Both the position numbers and the translations under genes were made by a program. Shown here in pieces: positions 25,895-35,048 of a stretch of 64,000 nt of DNA. Every line of letters begins with the position of its first letter. Position 1 is the stretch's first letter. This DNA comes from Limnohabitans sp. B9-3 (GTDB taxonomy: Bacteria > Pseudomonadota > Gammaproteobacteria > Burkholderiales > Burkholderiaceae_C), in NCBI RefSeq assembly GCF_002778325.1, contig NZ_NESI01000006.1:180667-244666 (forward strand), given 5' to 3'. The notes beneath the pieces were generated by a model that did not search any database, was not told where the DNA came from, and worked only from the letters and a program-made list of their open reading frames with translations.

Positions 25895-27228
25895 CCACGC
25901 AAAACCCGCTGCTTAACGCCCCGATCTTTGCCACCATTTGGAGACTCAGCCTCCCTAACATGATCGCTATGGTGGGGACGGCCTTGGTCACCATCGCCGA
26001 AACTGCCTACATCGGGCAACTGGGCACCTTTCCCTTGGCAGGGATTGCCTTGGTGTTTCCCATGATCATGCTGCAACAGATGTTGTCTGCAGGGTCAATG
26101 GGCGGTGGCATTTCGTCAGCCATCAGCCGCGCCATTGGCGCTGGCGATGACCACAAAGCCAACGCCTTGGTGTGGCACGCCACGCTTATCAGCTTGGCGC
26201 TGGGCCTGTTTTTCAGTGCTTTGTTTTTGATCTGGGGTCGTGACATTTTTGCGCTGGTGGGTGGCACCGACCAAGCCCTCGATCAGGCGGTGATTTATGC
26301 CAATGTGGCCTTCACGGGGGCACTCAGCATTTGGCTCACCAACGCCTTTGCCTCTGCCATTCGTGGCTCAGGCAATATGAAAACGCCTTCGGTCACCTTG
26401 ATGTGGGTAGCCGCTGGGCAAGTCATTTTGGGCGGTGCCTTGGGATTGGGATGGGGTCCCATTCCTAGGCTGGGCATTGGCGGGGTTGCGGCGGGTCAAG
26501 TGATCGCGTTCAGCTTGGGGGCGTTGTCTTTGTACCGCTATCTGCGCTCAGACCAAAGTCGGGTGCGCTTGCAATTCTCAAGTGAGCTGAATGGGCTCTT
26601 TTTCAAGGACATCCTCAAAGTCGGGGCAGTGGCCAGCATCTCGTCCTTGCAAACCGTGCTGACCATTTTGATTCTCACCAAAATCGTTTCTGGCTTTGGC
26701 GCAGAGGCATTGGCAGGTTACGGCATTGGCACGCGCTTGGAGTTTTTGTTGATCCCCATCACGTTTGCCATTGGCGTGGCGTGTGTGCCCATGGTGGGCA
26801 TGGCCTTAGGCGCGGGGCAAGTCACACGCGCACGGCAGGTGGCGTGGACGGGCTCAGGGCTTTCAGCCGTGATCGTGGGGGTCATCGGTGCCATCGTGGC
26901 TGTCTTTCCAAACGCTTGGTCGAGCCTCTTCACCACCAACGTCGCTGTTTTAGCCAATGCCAACAGCTATTTCTCTTGGGCTGGCCCGTGCTACGGTTTT
27001 TTTGGCTTTGGCTTGTGCCTTTACTTCGCTTCGCAAGGCGCGGGCAAGCTCATGGGACCTGTGCTGGCAGGCACGCTGCGATTGGTGATGGTCACCGCGG
27101 GCGGGCTCATGCTGGTGACGCAAGGTGCACCGGTGGAAGACATGTTTGCCCTCATTGGCTTGGCCATGCTGGCCTACGGCATAGCGACGGGCTTAGGCGT
27201 CTACCTGGTGTCTTGGAAAGAAAACTAA
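25891..27228 (+). CDS. MATE-family multidrug/metabolite exporter
   Basis: Transporter of 445 residues with about twelve membrane segments in the two-half MATE pattern. Typical early segments are WRLSLPNMIAMVGTALVTIAET and GIALVFPMIMLQQ. MATE proteins swap sodium or protons for drugs, cations or metabolites. The ATGA overlap with tctA couples it to the importer, suggesting a role in exporting a by-product or toxic analogue, though this is inference. A longer frame reaching into tctA is open but unlikely. Confidence 0.87.
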   Translation: MTTQNPLLNAPIFATIWRLSLPNMIAMVGTALVTIAETAYIGQLGTFPLAGIALVFPMIMLQQMLSAGSMGGGISSAISRAIGAGDDHKANALVWHATLISLALGLFFSALFLIWGRDIFALVGGTDQALDQAVIYANVAFTGALSIWLTNAFASAIRGSGNMKTPSVTLMWVAAGQVILGGALGLGWGPIPRLGIGGVAAGQVIAFSLGALSLYRYLRSDQSRVRLQFSSELNGLFFKDILKVGAVASISSLQTVLTILILTKIVSGFGAEALAGYGIGTRLEFLLIPITFAIGVACVPMVGMALGAGQVTRARQVAWTGSGLSAVIVGVIGAIVAVFPNAWSSLFTTNVAVLANANSYFSWAGPCYGFFGFGLCLYFASQGAGKLMGPVLAGTLRLVMVTAGGLMLVTQGAPVEDMFALIGLAMLAYGIATGLGVYLVSWKEN

Positions 27229-27303
27229 ATTGACAGTCATTCACGCCAAAGCGTCGAACTGGTGACAGCTCAGCGCCCCACGTCCATCCATACTTCACAC
27301 ATC

Positions 27304-27912
27304 ATGAAACTTTACTTCTCCCCCACCTCCCCTTACGTCCGCAAATGCATGGTCACCGCGTTTGAGCTCAACTTGGCCGACCAAATTGCGTTCTTGCCCG
27401 CCAGTGCGCACCCCATCAACCGCGATGCCACCATCGTCGCCAACAACCCGCTGGGCAAAGTGCCCACCCTGCTGACTGACGACGGCCAAGCGCTGTACGA
27501 CAGCCGGGTGATTTGCGAATACCTCAACGCCATCGGCCATGGCAGCTTGTTGCCCGCCAACGGCCCCGAACGTTGGGAAGCGCAAACCCTGCAGGCTTTG
27601 GGTGATGGGATCTTGGATGCCGCTTTGTTGGCCCGCTACGAAACCGCGGTCCGGCCCGAAGCCCTGCGCTGGCCCGAGTGGGTGGCAGGCAAGCTGGACG
27701 CCATTCGCACCTCGCTGGCTTACTTAGAGCAGCACCCCGAAGTGTTTGAGCGCCCCTTTCATTTGGGCTTGCTGACCATTGGCTGCGCACTTTGGTATTT
27801 GGATTTGCGCTACCCAGACTTGGCGTGGCGTGAGAACTACCCCACCGTGGCCAAGTGCGCTCAATCGCTGATGACGCGACCCTCAATGACCCAAACCTGG
27901 GCGATGCCATGA
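27304..27912 (+). CDS. Glutathione S-transferase family protein (YibF-like)
   Basis: GST of 202 residues. The N-terminal thioredoxin-like domain starts MKLYFSPTSPYVRKCMV, with S8-P9 near the usual serine or cysteine catalytic place, and GKVPTLLTDDGQALYDSRVICEYL follows as the glutathione-binding half. The C-terminal helical domain follows from about residue 85. It does not show the SSAAYR motif of maleylpyruvate isomerases, so a role in the gentisate route is not supported by sequence. The ATG at 27304 gives the usual N-terminus. It overlaps the next gene by four bases. Confidence 0.83.
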   Translation: MKLYFSPTSPYVRKCMVTAFELNLADQIAFLPASAHPINRDATIVANNPLGKVPTLLTDDGQALYDSRVICEYLNAIGHGSLLPANGPERWEAQTLQALGDGILDAALLARYETAVRPEALRWPEWVAGKLDAIRTSLAYLEQHPEVFERPFHLGLLTIGCALWYLDLRYPDLAWRENYPTVAKCAQSLMTRPSMTQTWAMP

Positions 27913-28901
27913 AGGCCGTCTGGTACAGCCAAAACGGCGAAGCGCGTGACGTTTTGGTCTTCGGCGAACTGCCCACGCCCGAGCCAAAAGCAGGGGAAGT
28001 TCGGGTCAAGCTGCACACCTCAGGCGTCAATCCGTCCGATGTGAAATCTCGTAAAGCGCGGCCAGTGCAAGACCCTGAAATCATTCCGAACAGCGATGGT
28101 GCAGGCGTGATTGATGCCATAGGCGACGGCGTGTCGTCAGCCCGCCTAGGCGAGCGCGTTTGGGTGTGGAATGGCCAATGGCAACGCCCTTGGGGCACGA
28201 CCTGTGAGTTCATCACCCTGCCGGAAGCGCAAGCTGTGCGTCTGCCCGATCACATCGACGACGCAGCAGGTGCTTGCATGGGCATTCCCGGACTGACCGC
28301 GATGCAGGCCGTCTTGTTAGCGGGCGATCTGGCGGGTGACTTGACCGGTAAAACCGTGTTGGTCACTGGGGCCTCCTCGGCCGTGGGGCACTACATCGCG
28401 CAAATGGCCACGCTCGCCGGTGCACATGTCATCGGCACCGTGGGCTCGCAAGCCAAAGCCCTGCACGCCAAAGAAGCTGGCGTGCGTGACATTATTTTTT
28501 ACAAAACCGAGTCGGTGCCTCAGCGTATTCAAGCCATCACCCAAGGCCGAGGTGTGGACTGCATCATCGATATGGACTTCTCCACCACCACCGACTACAT
28601 CGCGCAAGGCGTCTTGAAAGCGCACGGTACGGTGGTGTGCTACGGCTCCAACAACGCTGGTGTTGTTCCTGTCACCTTCCGGCCTTTGCTGTGGGGCTCG
28701 ATCAACCTGAAATTCTTCTTGGTCTACGACTTGCTGCCGAAAGACCGCGAACGCTGCGTTGCACGTTTGACGGAGTTGCTGGAGCGCCAACAACTGCGCC
28801 ACTCCATTGGCCAGCGCTTCAGCTTGGCCCAAACAGTGCAAGCGCATGAGTGCGTTGAAGCCGGACAAACCATTGGTCAAGTCGTCATTGATCTTTCTTA
28901 A
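27909..28901 (+). CDS. NADPH:quinone reductase-like (MDR family)
   Basis: Medium-chain dehydrogenase/reductase of 330 residues. The N-terminal GroES-like part has LHTSGVNPSDVKSRK and IPNSDGAGVIDAIGDGV. The nucleotide-binding motif is TGASSAVGHYIAQMA at about residues 155-169. There are no zinc-binding cysteines, so it belongs to the zeta-crystallin/quinone reductase side of the family and reduces quinones or enones with NADPH. It overlaps the GST gene and precedes an SDR by 12 bases, forming a possible detoxification set. Confidence 0.86.
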   Translation: MKAVWYSQNGEARDVLVFGELPTPEPKAGEVRVKLHTSGVNPSDVKSRKARPVQDPEIIPNSDGAGVIDAIGDGVSSARLGERVWVWNGQWQRPWGTTCEFITLPEAQAVRLPDHIDDAAGACMGIPGLTAMQAVLLAGDLAGDLTGKTVLVTGASSAVGHYIAQMATLAGAHVIGTVGSQAKALHAKEAGVRDIIFYKTESVPQRIQAITQGRGVDCIIDMDFSTTTDYIAQGVLKAHGTVVCYGSNNAGVVPVTFRPLLWGSINLKFFLVYDLLPKDRERCVARLTELLERQQLRHSIGQRFSLAQTVQAHECVEAGQTIGQVVIDLS

Positions 28902-28913
28902 ACGAGGCCTCGC

Positions 28914-29708
28914 ATGGACCTGCAACTTGCCCACAAACACATCCTCATCACCGGCGGCAGCAAAGGCATTGGCCTGGCCTGCGCGGACGTTTTTTTGCAA
29001 GAAGGCGCGCGCGTCACCTTGGTCTCGCGTGACTTGACCAATTTGCAAAATGGCAAAGCCTACTTGATAGCCCGCCATGCGTCAGCGCATGTGCACACCA
29101 TCGCTGCTGATTTGCGTTTGGCCGAGTCGGGCACTTGGGTGCTTGATGAAGCTGAAGCGACGCTGGGCCCCGTCGATGTGTTGGTCAATTCAGCGGGTGC
29201 GGCCAAGCGAACCCCCGCTGCCGAGCTCACGCCGCAAGACTGGCACGACGCCATGCAAGCCAAGTATTTTTCATACATCCACATGATCAACCCAACCATC
29301 CAGCGCATGGGTGAGCGCGGCGAAGGTGCGGTGGTCAACGTGATTGGTGCGGGTGGCAAAGTGCCCAGCGCCATCCACATGCCAGGCGGTGCGGCCAATG
29401 CCGCGTTGATGCTGGCCACTGCGGGCATGGCCAACGCCTATGCAGGCAAGAATATCCGTGTGAACGCCGTCAACCCCGGCTTGACGGTCACCGATCGGCT
29501 CAAAGAGGGCTTCGCGGCAGACGCACGCGCCAACGGCATCTCCGAAGACCAAGCCCTAGAACGCGCCAGCGCACGCATTCCCCTTGGGCGCATGGCTGAC
29601 CCCGTCGAAATTGCCAACGCCGTGGTCTTCTTGGCCTCGCCACGGGCCAGTTACATCACGGGCATCAGCTTGACCATGGATGGGGGCATGAACCCCATGG
29701 TGGTTTAA
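28914..29708 (+). CDS. SDR-family protein with missing Tyr-Lys catalytic pair
   Basis: Rossmann-fold protein of 264 residues. The cofactor motif TGGSKGIG is at residues 14-21, NSAGAAK near 91-97, and the C-terminal ISLTMDGGM motif. Where classical SDRs have YxxxK, this protein has GGAAN (in PGGAANAALM), so both catalytic residues look absent while the cofactor part is kept. It may be an unusual isomerase or reductase or a non-catalytic partner. Its stop overlaps the stop of the convergent dehydrogenase gene. Confidence 0.82.
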   Translation: MDLQLAHKHILITGGSKGIGLACADVFLQEGARVTLVSRDLTNLQNGKAYLIARHASAHVHTIAADLRLAESGTWVLDEAEATLGPVDVLVNSAGAAKRTPAAELTPQDWHDAMQAKYFSYIHMINPTIQRMGERGEGAVVNVIGAGGKVPSAIHMPGGAANAALMLATAGMANAYAGKNIRVNAVNPGLTVTDRLKEGFAADARANGISEDQALERASARIPLGRMADPVEIANAVVFLASPRASYITGISLTMDGGMNPMVV

Positions 29709-30595
29709 ACGGAGCTGTTGTGCTCCTGCCACCACACCAGATGTTCCGACGAGTCTGCCGGACCGAGACCCATCTGCTCAGCGCATGAAAAAACGTCCAA
29801 GGCTTGGGACGTCAAGGGCAACGACACCCCTAATTTCTGGGCATGCGCCAGCATCGAGCGAATGTCTTTGACCACCGTGTCAATGGGCACATTGACGGTG
29901 CCTGAGCGACCATCGATCATGGTTTGCGCGATCAAGGGGCCACGGTTTTTCAGCACGTTCGGGCCACCCGAGGAGTCTGAAAAAATATCGATCACGCGCT
30001 TCGGCTCTAAACCCAGCGGCTGAATCAAGGACAAAGCCTCGGCCAGGGTTTGCCAGTACACCATCAGCGGCAAATTGATGGCCAGCTTCATCATCGACCC
30101 CGACCCATGCGCGCCCACATGCTCCACGCGGCGGCACATTTGGTCTAGCAAGGGTTTGATCTTTTGCACCTCGGCGGCATCGCCGCCCACAAAGGCCATC
30201 AGCTTGCCCTCTTTGGCGGGACCAATGCTGCCCCCGACCGGCGACTCGATGTAGATGCCCCCAACGGCCTCCACTCGCTTGGCCATTTCTTGCTGCTTCA
30301 AGGGCGACACGGTGCTCATCTCTAAGAACACCTTGCCCTGCGTGGCGCCGGACAACAAACCATGGGCAGACAAATACACCTCGTCCAAGGCCTGTTCGTC
30401 GGTCAGCAAACCAATGACCACCTCCGAGCACGCCACCAAGGCTTGCGGCGTAACAGCCCAGCTTGCACCTAATTTGCGCGCGCCCTCTGCACGGGCTTCG
30501 GTGCGGTTCCACACCGCCACCTCATGACCTAGCGACAACAAGCGCCCCGCAATCGCGGTGCCCATCTTTCCCGTTCCAGCGATACCAATTTTCAT
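29705..30595 (-). CDS. NAD(P)-dependent beta-hydroxyacid dehydrogenase (3-hydroxyisobutyrate DH-like)
   Basis: Protein of 296 residues in the 6-phosphogluconate/3-hydroxyisobutyrate dehydrogenase superfamily. The Rossmann motif GIAGTGKMG is at residues 4-12, the substrate motif SPVGGSIGPAKEG near 119-131 and the catalytic lysine in GSGSMMKLAINLP near 170. The enzyme oxidises beta-hydroxy acids or reduces semialdehydes. The ATG at 30595 follows the Bug receptor stop; a TTG four codons earlier overlaps that stop. The pairing with a Bug receptor is suggestive of a tartronate or hydroxy acid route, but unproven. Confidence 0.84.
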   Translation of the reverse strand: MKIGIAGTGKMGTAIAGRLLSLGHEVAVWNRTEARAEGARKLGASWAVTPQALVACSEVVIGLLTDEQALDEVYLSAHGLLSGATQGKVFLEMSTVSPLKQQEMAKRVEAVGGIYIESPVGGSIGPAKEGKLMAFVGGDAAEVQKIKPLLDQMCRRVEHVGAHGSGSMMKLAINLPLMVYWQTLAEALSLIQPLGLEPKRVIDIFSDSSGGPNVLKNRGPLIAQTMIDGRSGTVNVPIDTVVKDIRSMLAHAQKLGVSLPLTSQALDVFSCAEQMGLGPADSSEHLVWWQEHNSSV

Positions 30596-30603
30596 ACAGG
30601 CTT

Positions 30604-31599
30604 TCAATCTAATTTCATGTCGCGAATGATGCCGCGAAATTGGTCCATCTGACGGCGCAGCATCGCATCTTGCTCAGCGGGTGTTGAGCCCACGGGCTCT
30701 GCTGCCATGTCGGCCAAACGCTTCACCACATCGGGGTGCCGCACAGCAGCCACCACTTCTTTGTGCAAACGCTCAATGATGTCTTTGGGTGTTTTTGCGG
30801 GGGCAAACACACCATTCCAACCTTCGAGCTCCAAGTTTGGATAACCCAGTTCTCGCACTGTGGGGACATCCGGCAAGCCGGCCACACGCTTGGAGGCGGT
30901 GGTGGCAATGGCACGCAAGGTGCCAGATTTGATCTCGGCCAGTGACGACGACAACTGGTCGCCCCCCACTTGAATGCGACCCGACAACAACTCTTGCTTC
31001 AGCGGCGCGGCGCCTTTGAAGGGCACATGCTCCATCTCCACCTTGGCTTCTTTCTTGAAGGCTTCGCCCAACACATGCACGGCAGAGCCAGGGCCTGTAG
31101 AGCCATAGTTGTATTGCAGGCTCTTGTTGGTGCGCAGCAAATTGGCCAATTCACGCAAATCTTTGACGGGCACGCTGGGATTAGCTGTCAGCATGAAGGG
31201 CACATACACCGCAATGGACACACCTGCAAAGTCGGTGTCCACGTTGAAAGGCGAGCGATTGGCCAAAGTCTGCGCCACAGTGGCGAGGGGAAAGGTGAGG
31301 TTGTGCATCATGATGGTGTAACCATCGGGCGCGGCCTTGGCCACCAAGTCAGCACCAATGGCGCCCCCTGCCCCACCCCGGTTATCCACCACCACGGGCT
31401 GGCCCATGGACTCGGTCATACGCTGCGCCACGATGCGCGCCACGATGTCCGTGGTGCCGCCCGCAGGAAACGGCACGATCATTTTGATGGGCTTGGATGG
31501 GTAACTTTGTGCCAACGCGTGAGGCACGGCAGCCAACGCAAAAAAGCCACCGAGAAGCGCGGCGAGCCATTGACGGCGAGGGGTCAGATGTTTTGTCAT
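30604..31599 (-). CDS. Bug/TctC-family periplasmic receptor
   Basis: Binding protein of 331 residues: RRQWLAALLGGFFALAAVPHALAQS signal region at about 8-32, then YPSKPIKMIVPFPAGGTTDIVARIV, VVDNRGG and HVPFKGA. GGAGACACAC precedes the ATG. It forms a pair with the beta-hydroxyacid dehydrogenase that follows and lacks a local tctAB. Confidence 0.88.
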   Translation of the reverse strand: MTKHLTPRRQWLAALLGGFFALAAVPHALAQSYPSKPIKMIVPFPAGGTTDIVARIVAQRMTESMGQPVVVDNRGGAGGAIGADLVAKAAPDGYTIMMHNLTFPLATVAQTLANRSPFNVDTDFAGVSIAVYVPFMLTANPSVPVKDLRELANLLRTNKSLQYNYGSTGPGSAVHVLGEAFKKEAKVEMEHVPFKGAAPLKQELLSGRIQVGGDQLSSSLAEIKSGTLRAIATTASKRVAGLPDVPTVRELGYPNLELEGWNGVFAPAKTPKDIIERLHKEVVAAVRHPDVVKRLADMAAEPVGSTPAEQDAMLRRQMDQFRGIIRDMKLD

Positions 31600-31639
31600 G
31601 TGTGTCTCCTGATTTTTTATAAAGTCGAACGTAGAACTT

Positions 31640-31957
31640 TCAAGGCTGTGGGCCCCAAGGCGCGTTCAACATAAGTTTGTTTTCTTGGGACAGCATCAGC
31701 GGCCGGATTTGCTTGGCAAAGGCCATGAACTCGGGGTCGTTGTACACCCCTGCCCAAAACGCGCGACGGTCAGCATCGTCGTCAAACTTCCAGATGTGAA
31801 TCAACTGATTGATCGCGCCAATGTCACCCGTGAAATAACCCACCAACTTCTTGGGGTGCTTTTCTAAAACGGGCCATCCTTGGGTTTTGTACAACTCAAC
31901 CAACTCCGACAATTTGCCCACAATGGCGGTGTAGGTTCGTAATTCATAGATAGCCAT
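31640..31957 (-). CDS. NIPSNAP-family protein
   Basis: Small ferredoxin-like-fold protein of 105 residues, starting [15 protein letters not shown], a hallmark of NIPSNAP proteins, with [13 protein letters not shown] and later the [17 protein letters not shown] ending. Function in bacteria is unclear; members often sit in catabolic clusters as possible isomerase- or monooxygenase-like helpers. AAGGAGTGACAGC before the ATG decides the start; longer starts lie in the divergent gene's leader. It follows the same strand as the Bug receptor with 40 bases between. Confidence 0.82.
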   Translation of the reverse strand: MAIYELRTYTAIVGKLSELVELYKTQGWPVLEKHPKKLVGYFTGDIGAINQLIHIWKFDDDADRRAFWAGVYNDPEFMAFAKQIRPLMLSQENKLMLNAPWGPQP

Positions 31958-32063
31958 GCTGTCACTCCTTGTGTTGAACAAAATCAATGTAAATAAGGAT
32001 CGCATGGCATGGCACATTGCGATGTCGCGCGTCGGACATAATTCAATGCAAAGGAACACACCC

Positions 32064-32777
32064 ATGGGCGCTCAATGGAAAGCCAAACACAAAGACTTGG
32101 CTGCAAATGCAAAAGGCCGAGTCTTCGGCAAACTGTCTAAGGACATCATGATTGCGGCGCGCAGTGGTGCCGACCCCGCCGCCAACGCGCGACTGCGCTT
32201 GGTGATGGAACAAGCGCGCAAAGTCTCCATGCCCAAAGACACGCTGGACCGCGCCATCAAAAAAGGCGCGGGTCTGACCGGCGAAACCGTGAACTTTGAG
32301 CACGTCATTTACGAAGGCTTTGCCCCGCATCGCGTGGCCGTGATGGTCGAGTGCTTGACCGACAACGTGAACCGTACCGCTCCCGAAATGCGCGTTCTGT
32401 TTCGCAAAGGCCAGCTGGGCACCTCGGGCTCGGTGTCTTGGGACTTTGACCACCTTGGCATGATTGAGGCGGAACCTGCCAATGCAGATTCAGATGCCGA
32501 GCTGGCCGCCATCGAAGCCGGTGCACAAGATTTTGAAGCGGGCGAAGAAGAAGGCACTACGCTGTTTTTGACCGACCCCGCCGACCTCGATGTGGTCAGC
32601 AAAGCGTTGCCCGAACACGGCTTCACCGTGTTGTCTGCCAAGCTGGGCTACAAGCCCAAAAACCCCATCGATCCAGCCACCTTGAGCGCTACTGATCTAG
32701 AAGAGGTTGAAACCTTTTTGGCTGCCATCGATGCCAACGACGACGTGCAGCATGTCTACGTCGGCTTAGCGGGCTAA
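32064..32777 (+). CDS. YebC/PmpR-family protein
   Basis: Protein of 237 residues starting [24 protein letters not shown], a close match to the YebC/PmpR pattern. The family has long been described as DNA-binding regulators, and more recent work assigns YebC roles in easing ribosome stalling on proline runs. The acidic middle (about 140-180) and the ending with [11 protein letters not shown] are typical. The ATG is chosen since it gives the canonical N-terminus with AAGGAA upstream; the longer open frame is not needed. It is followed after three bases by a PhnA-like gene. Confidence 0.88.
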   Translation: MGAQWKAKHKDLAANAKGRVFGKLSKDIMIAARSGADPAANARLRLVMEQARKVSMPKDTLDRAIKKGAGLTGETVNFEHVIYEGFAPHRVAVMVECLTDNVNRTAPEMRVLFRKGQLGTSGSVSWDFDHLGMIEAEPANADSDAELAAIEAGAQDFEAGEEEGTTLFLTDPADLDVVSKALPEHGFTVLSAKLGYKPKNPIDPATLSATDLEEVETFLAAIDANDDVQHVYVGLAG

Positions 32778-32780
32778 GTC

Positions 32781-33119
32781 ATGACTCAAATTCCAGCTTG
32801 CCCCCAATGTGCCCAAGAAAACACCTACGAAGACGGCACCAACTTCGTCTGCGCGGACTGCGGTCACGAATGGCCCCAAGCGGCAACCGCTGCTGAAGAA
32901 GACGACGAGGCGGTGGTCAAAGACGCCAACGGCACTGTGCTGCAAACAGGTGACGCCGTGGTGTTGATCAAAGATCTCAAGGTCAAAGGCTCATCCACCA
33001 CGCTCAAAATGGGCACGAAGGTCAAAAGCATCCGCTTGGTCGGCGGCGACCATGAAGTGGACTGCAAGATGGACGCAGGCAACTTCGTGCTGAAAGCCTG
33101 CTTTTTGCGCAAGGCCTAA
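32781..33119 (+). CDS. PhnA/YjdM-family zinc-ribbon protein
   Basis: Protein of 112 residues. Four cysteines, C7, C10, C24 and C27 (CPQC and CADC), form an N-terminal zinc ribbon. The C-terminal domain has DANGTVLQTGDAVVLIKDLKVKG. The family is called alkylphosphonate utilisation protein PhnA, though its true role is not settled and it is not the phosphonoacetate hydrolase. No phosphonate genes are near. It is probably cotranscribed with the YebC-like gene. Confidence 0.88.
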   Translation: MTQIPACPQCAQENTYEDGTNFVCADCGHEWPQAATAAEEDDEAVVKDANGTVLQTGDAVVLIKDLKVKGSSTTLKMGTKVKSIRLVGGDHEVDCKMDAGNFVLKACFLRKA

Positions 33120-33139
33120 CACCCCTTTTTTAACCCGCT

Positions 33140-33904
33140 TTAAATCGTCACCCCGCCATCCACCACGATGCTTTGGCCGGTGACGAAAGAGCCCGCTCTA
33201 GAGGCTAAAAACACAGCAGTGCCCGCAATCTCATCAGGCTCGCCAATCCGGCGCAATGGTGTGGTGCGCGTACGTTCGGTGAGCATGGCCTCGTCTTCCC
33301 ACAGCGCACGCGCAAAGTCGGTTTTGATCAAGCCTGGGGCAATGCAGTTCACGCGCACGTTATGCGGCCCATATTCCACCGCCAAGTTGCGCGCCAGCTG
33401 CATGTCGGCGGCTTTGCTGATGCAATACGCGCCAATCACGGGCGAGCCACGCAAGCCACCAATCGATGACACGATGATGATGGAACCCGATTTTTGAGCC
33501 GTCATCTGCGGTGCCACCATAGTGATGAGCCAATGGTTGGCCACGATGTTGTTGTCTAAGATTTTGCGGAACTGCGCGTCAGCAATACCAGCTTGCGGCC
33601 CGTAATACGGGTTGCTCGCAGCGTTGCACACCAGCACGTCAATGCGTCCAAACTGGCGGTTGGTCTCGGCCACCAAATGCTCTAAATCTTCTTTGGACGA
33701 GATGTTGGCAGCCACGGCCATCGCACGACCCGCGCCATGTTTGGCGTTGATGGCGGCCACCACCTCGGCGCAAGCATCGACCTTGCGTGACGAAATGACC
33801 ACACGCGCGCCATGCTCCGCCATGCGCTCGGCAATGGCGCGACCAATGCCGCGTGACGATCCCGTGATGATGGCGACTTGGCCTTCTAAATTGAACAAAT
33901 TCAT
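33140..33904 (-). CDS. SDR-family oxidoreductase
   Basis: Short-chain dehydrogenase of 254 residues with the complete motif set: TGSSRGIGRAIAERM at about 14-28, NAAS near 90, IIVSSIGG near 139-146 and the catalytic YCISK (about 156-160), then VDGGVTI at the end. It resembles FabG-like 3-oxoacyl or sugar alcohol dehydrogenases; the substrate is not clear. The start at 33904 gives MNLFNLEGQVAIITG. It follows a Bug receptor gene by 11 bases on the same strand, so they are likely one unit. Confidence 0.86.
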   Translation of the reverse strand: MNLFNLEGQVAIITGSSRGIGRAIAERMAEHGARVVISSRKVDACAEVVAAINAKHGAGRAMAVAANISSKEDLEHLVAETNRQFGRIDVLVCNAASNPYYGPQAGIADAQFRKILDNNIVANHWLITMVAPQMTAQKSGSIIIVSSIGGLRGSPVIGAYCISKAADMQLARNLAVEYGPHNVRVNCIAPGLIKTDFARALWEDEAMLTERTRTTPLRRIGEPDEIAGTAVFLASRAGSFVTGQSIVVDGGVTI

Positions 33905-33915
33905 GGCTTGAACCC

Positions 33916-34896
33916 TTACTCGGCTTTCACGCCAGCGGCGTTGATCACCTTGGCCCATTTGACAATTTCTTCGTCCAAGAACTTACCCGCTTGCTCAGGG
34001 CTGCTGCCCACGGACTCAATGCCTAAAGCCTCAAATTTGGCACGCAACTCTGGCGAGTTGATGGCCTTGGCGGTTTCGGCAGACATGCGGTTCACGATGT
34101 CTTTAGGCGTGGCGCTGGGCGCTAAGAAAAGCACCCAGGTCGAGCCCTCGATGGCAGGACCGCCAGCTTCAGCAATGGTGGGCACCTCGGCCGCACCCGG
34201 CACGCGTTTGTTAGAAAACACGGCCAAGGGTTTGATCTTGCCGCTGCGCACATGCGGCATCATGGCGCTGGCTGTGTCGGTCAAGACTTGCAAATTACCA
34301 CCCATCAAATCAGCCAATGCAGGTGCGGTGCCTTTGTAGGGCACATGCACCATGTCGGCACCCGAGACTTGCTTCAACAACTCTTGCGTCAAATGCGCGG
34401 CAGCACCCACGCCAGACGAACCAAACGCCACCTTGCCGGGGTTGGCCTTCGAGTAGGCAATGAGCTCTTTCACGTCCTTAACAGGCAAGCTGTTGGTCAC
34501 CGTCATCACCAGCGGGGCAATACCAACCAGCGAAACGGGGGCAAAGCTTTTCACCACGTCATAGGGCAAACGGCCTGCGTACAAGGTGGCGTTGGCGGCA
34601 TGGGCGCCAATCACCGTTACAAACGTGTGGCCATCAGGCGCTGAACGTGCGGCGAGGTCAGCGCCCAGAATCGAATTGGCACCCGGTTTGTTCTCGATCA
34701 CGATGGTCCAGCCCGTTTGCTCTTGCACCTTTTGCACCACCATGCGGGTGGCGTTGTCGGTGATGCCGCCGGGTGTGTACGGAATGATCCACTTGATGGG
34801 CTTGCTCGGCCACGCGGGGGCTTGCGCTTGCGCCCACGCAGGCATTGTCAACAGCAAGGCCAGTGCGGCACGTTTGGCGAAATTCACAGTTTGCAT
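33916..34896 (-). CDS. Bug/TctC-family periplasmic receptor
   Basis: Binding protein of 326 residues with a signal peptide (about 1-26, ALALLLTMPAWAQAQ), mature WPSKPIKWIIPYTPGGITDNATRMV, VIENKPG and HVPYKGT. AGGAGACATC precedes the ATG. It is transcribed with the SDR and divergent from the racemase/Ldh2 genes (152-base gap, in which I see no clear palindrome). Confidence 0.88.
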   Translation of the reverse strand: MQTVNFAKRAALALLLTMPAWAQAQAPAWPSKPIKWIIPYTPGGITDNATRMVVQKVQEQTGWTIVIENKPGANSILGADLAARSAPDGHTFVTVIGAHAANATLYAGRLPYDVVKSFAPVSLVGIAPLVMTVTNSLPVKDVKELIAYSKANPGKVAFGSSGVGAAAHLTQELLKQVSGADMVHVPYKGTAPALADLMGGNLQVLTDTASAMMPHVRSGKIKPLAVFSNKRVPGAAEVPTIAEAGGPAIEGSTWVLFLAPSATPKDIVNRMSAETAKAINSPELRAKFEALGIESVGSSPEQAGKFLDEEIVKWAKVINAAGVKAE

Positions 34897-35048
34897 GATG
34901 TCTCCTCTTGAAGTGAAAGGCCTCGCTGGGCCACTGGATTGATTATGGGGAGCGCACTTTGGCTTCGTGCGTCTGCTAGGCGACAGTCACACACTAGGAC
35001 AAACCTCAGGGAGGTAGCGTGTGGCGCGCGATTACAGTGCATCGCACC

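Noticed and set aside
27304..27912. Maleylpyruvate isomerase for the gentisate-type set
   Set aside because: The N-terminus is YibF-like and lacks the SSAAYR-type motif; it is also 6 kb away in another transcription unit.
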